Origin: a bacterium
GTDB lineage: Bacteria > Chlamydiota > Chlamydiia > Chlamydiales > Rhabdochlamydiaceae
Length of the DNA stretch: 6,339 nt
Assembly (NCBI GenBank): GCA_021802305.1
Contig: JAKAAD010000058.1
Location: 1-6,339 of the forward strand
Reading direction: 5' to 3'
In this document: positions 6,200-6,339 of the stretch, one piece after another
Layout of the letters: every line of letters starts with the position of its first letter
Numbering within the stretch: the stretch's first letter is position 1
Notes under the pieces: model-generated
Database searches by the model: none
What the model was told of the DNA's origin: nothing
Seen by the model: only the letters and a program-made list of their open reading frames with translations
Position numbers and translations under genes: made by a program

Positions 6200-6339
6200 A
6201 TGCAAGTTCATGCTTTTGCCGCAAAACGCGCTAAAGACAGACTCACCCCTTTTTCCTACGACACAAAACCTCTTCAACCCTATGAAGTTCTGATTGCAAT
6301 CTCCCACTGTGGTTTATGTCACTCCTTTAAAGGGTTATT
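6200..6339 (+). CDS. Zinc-dependent alcohol dehydrogenase (CAD/YahK-like), 5' fragment
   Basis: The reading from the ATG at 6200 gives MQVHAFAAKRAKDRL, then PFSYDTKPLQPYEVLIAISHCGLCHS, the N-terminus of a medium-chain, zinc-dependent alcohol dehydrogenase of the cinnamyl-alcohol / YahK group, which reduces aldehydes with NADPH. In CGLCHS, Cys37 corresponds to the catalytic zinc cysteine; in this family CHS is followed almost always by Asp-Leu-His. Here the reading continues FKGL instead, from base 6326. That change coincides with the start of 14 bases (6326-6339) that are inverted groES-groEL sequence, so the genuine gene sequence probably ends at 6325. The ATG lies 12 bases after the T tract of the groEL terminator, with no clear Shine-Dalgarno site and no convincing promoter, so expression is unclear. 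Only about 42 of the usual 340-350 residues are seen. Confidence 0.75.
   Translation, partial: MQVHAFAAKRAKDRLTPFSYDTKPLQPYEVLIAISHCGLCHSFKGL
6319..6339 (-). repeat. Exact inverted copy of groES-groEL junction at window end
   Basis: TCACTCC (6319-6325) followed by TTTAAAGGGTTATT (6326-6339) is the reverse complement of 4483-4503 without a mismatch; base 6318 (G, where T would match) ends it. TCACTCC is also what the alcohol dehydrogenase would encode (the last base of Cys40 or Leu39 context, then His-Ser), so it is shared microhomology at a join. A chimeric molecule or a false assembly join explains this best. Confidence 0.8.

Noticed and set aside
6053..6307. A minus-strand open frame over the groEL end and terminator
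   Set aside because: It runs through the groEL coding region and the terminator stem; its lysine- and phenylalanine-rich middle is simply the terminator translated.
1..6339. CRISPR arrays, tRNA or rRNA genes, riboswitches, phage or defence genes
   Set aside because: No regularly spaced direct repeats, cloverleaf-like sequence, conserved riboswitch core or recognisable defence protein was found on either strand.

Overview
The window most likely comes from a member of the Chlamydiae, probably an amoeba-associated or environmental lineage rather than Chlamydia itself. The main evidence is the block pepF (minus strand) facing groES-groEL (plus strand), the same divergent arrangement I recall from Chlamydia, together with GroES and GroEL proteins that read like chlamydial ones (GroEL ends in PAMPGADY instead of a Gly-Gly-Met tail). 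The beta-helical, bactofilin-like secreted protein is of a kind I associate with environmental chlamydiae and Legionella. The genus cannot be fixed by eye.

Layout, left to right. Bases 1-1095 (plus): the 3' part of rpiA (its start lies just outside the window), followed 14 bases later by a bifunctional-nuclease (DUF151) gene, probably one transcript. Bases 1093-1188: a 92-bp non-coding palindromic element flanked by TA dinucleotides, probably a miniature transposable element, inserted exactly at the nuclease gene's stop codon. Bases 1200-2104 (minus): ptsH (HPr) followed by a secreted bactofilin-like gene, convergent with the rpiA pair. Bases 2204-4045 (minus): pepF, an oligoendopeptidase F of family M3. 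Bases 4046-4175: a divergent control region with a CIRCE operator (the HrcA site) and a good extended -10 promoter for groESL. Bases 4176-6133 (plus): groES and groEL, closed by a strong intrinsic terminator at 6149-6187. From 6200 the first codons of a zinc-dependent alcohol dehydrogenase begin and run off the window.

Functionally this is mostly housekeeping: pentose phosphate metabolism, the phosphocarrier HPr, peptide turnover, and the heat-shock chaperonin under HrcA/CIRCE control. No stretch longer than 300 bases lacks a gene. The observations most worth a second look are the stop-codon-preserving insertion of the small palindromic element, the CIRCE placed between two divergent genes and upstream of the groE -35 box, and the last 21 bases of the window, which are an exact inverted copy of the groES-groEL junction. 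The alcohol dehydrogenase reading breaks off where that copy diverges, so the end looks like a chimeric join (amplification or assembly) rather than biology. I see no convincing new defence or metabolic system here.
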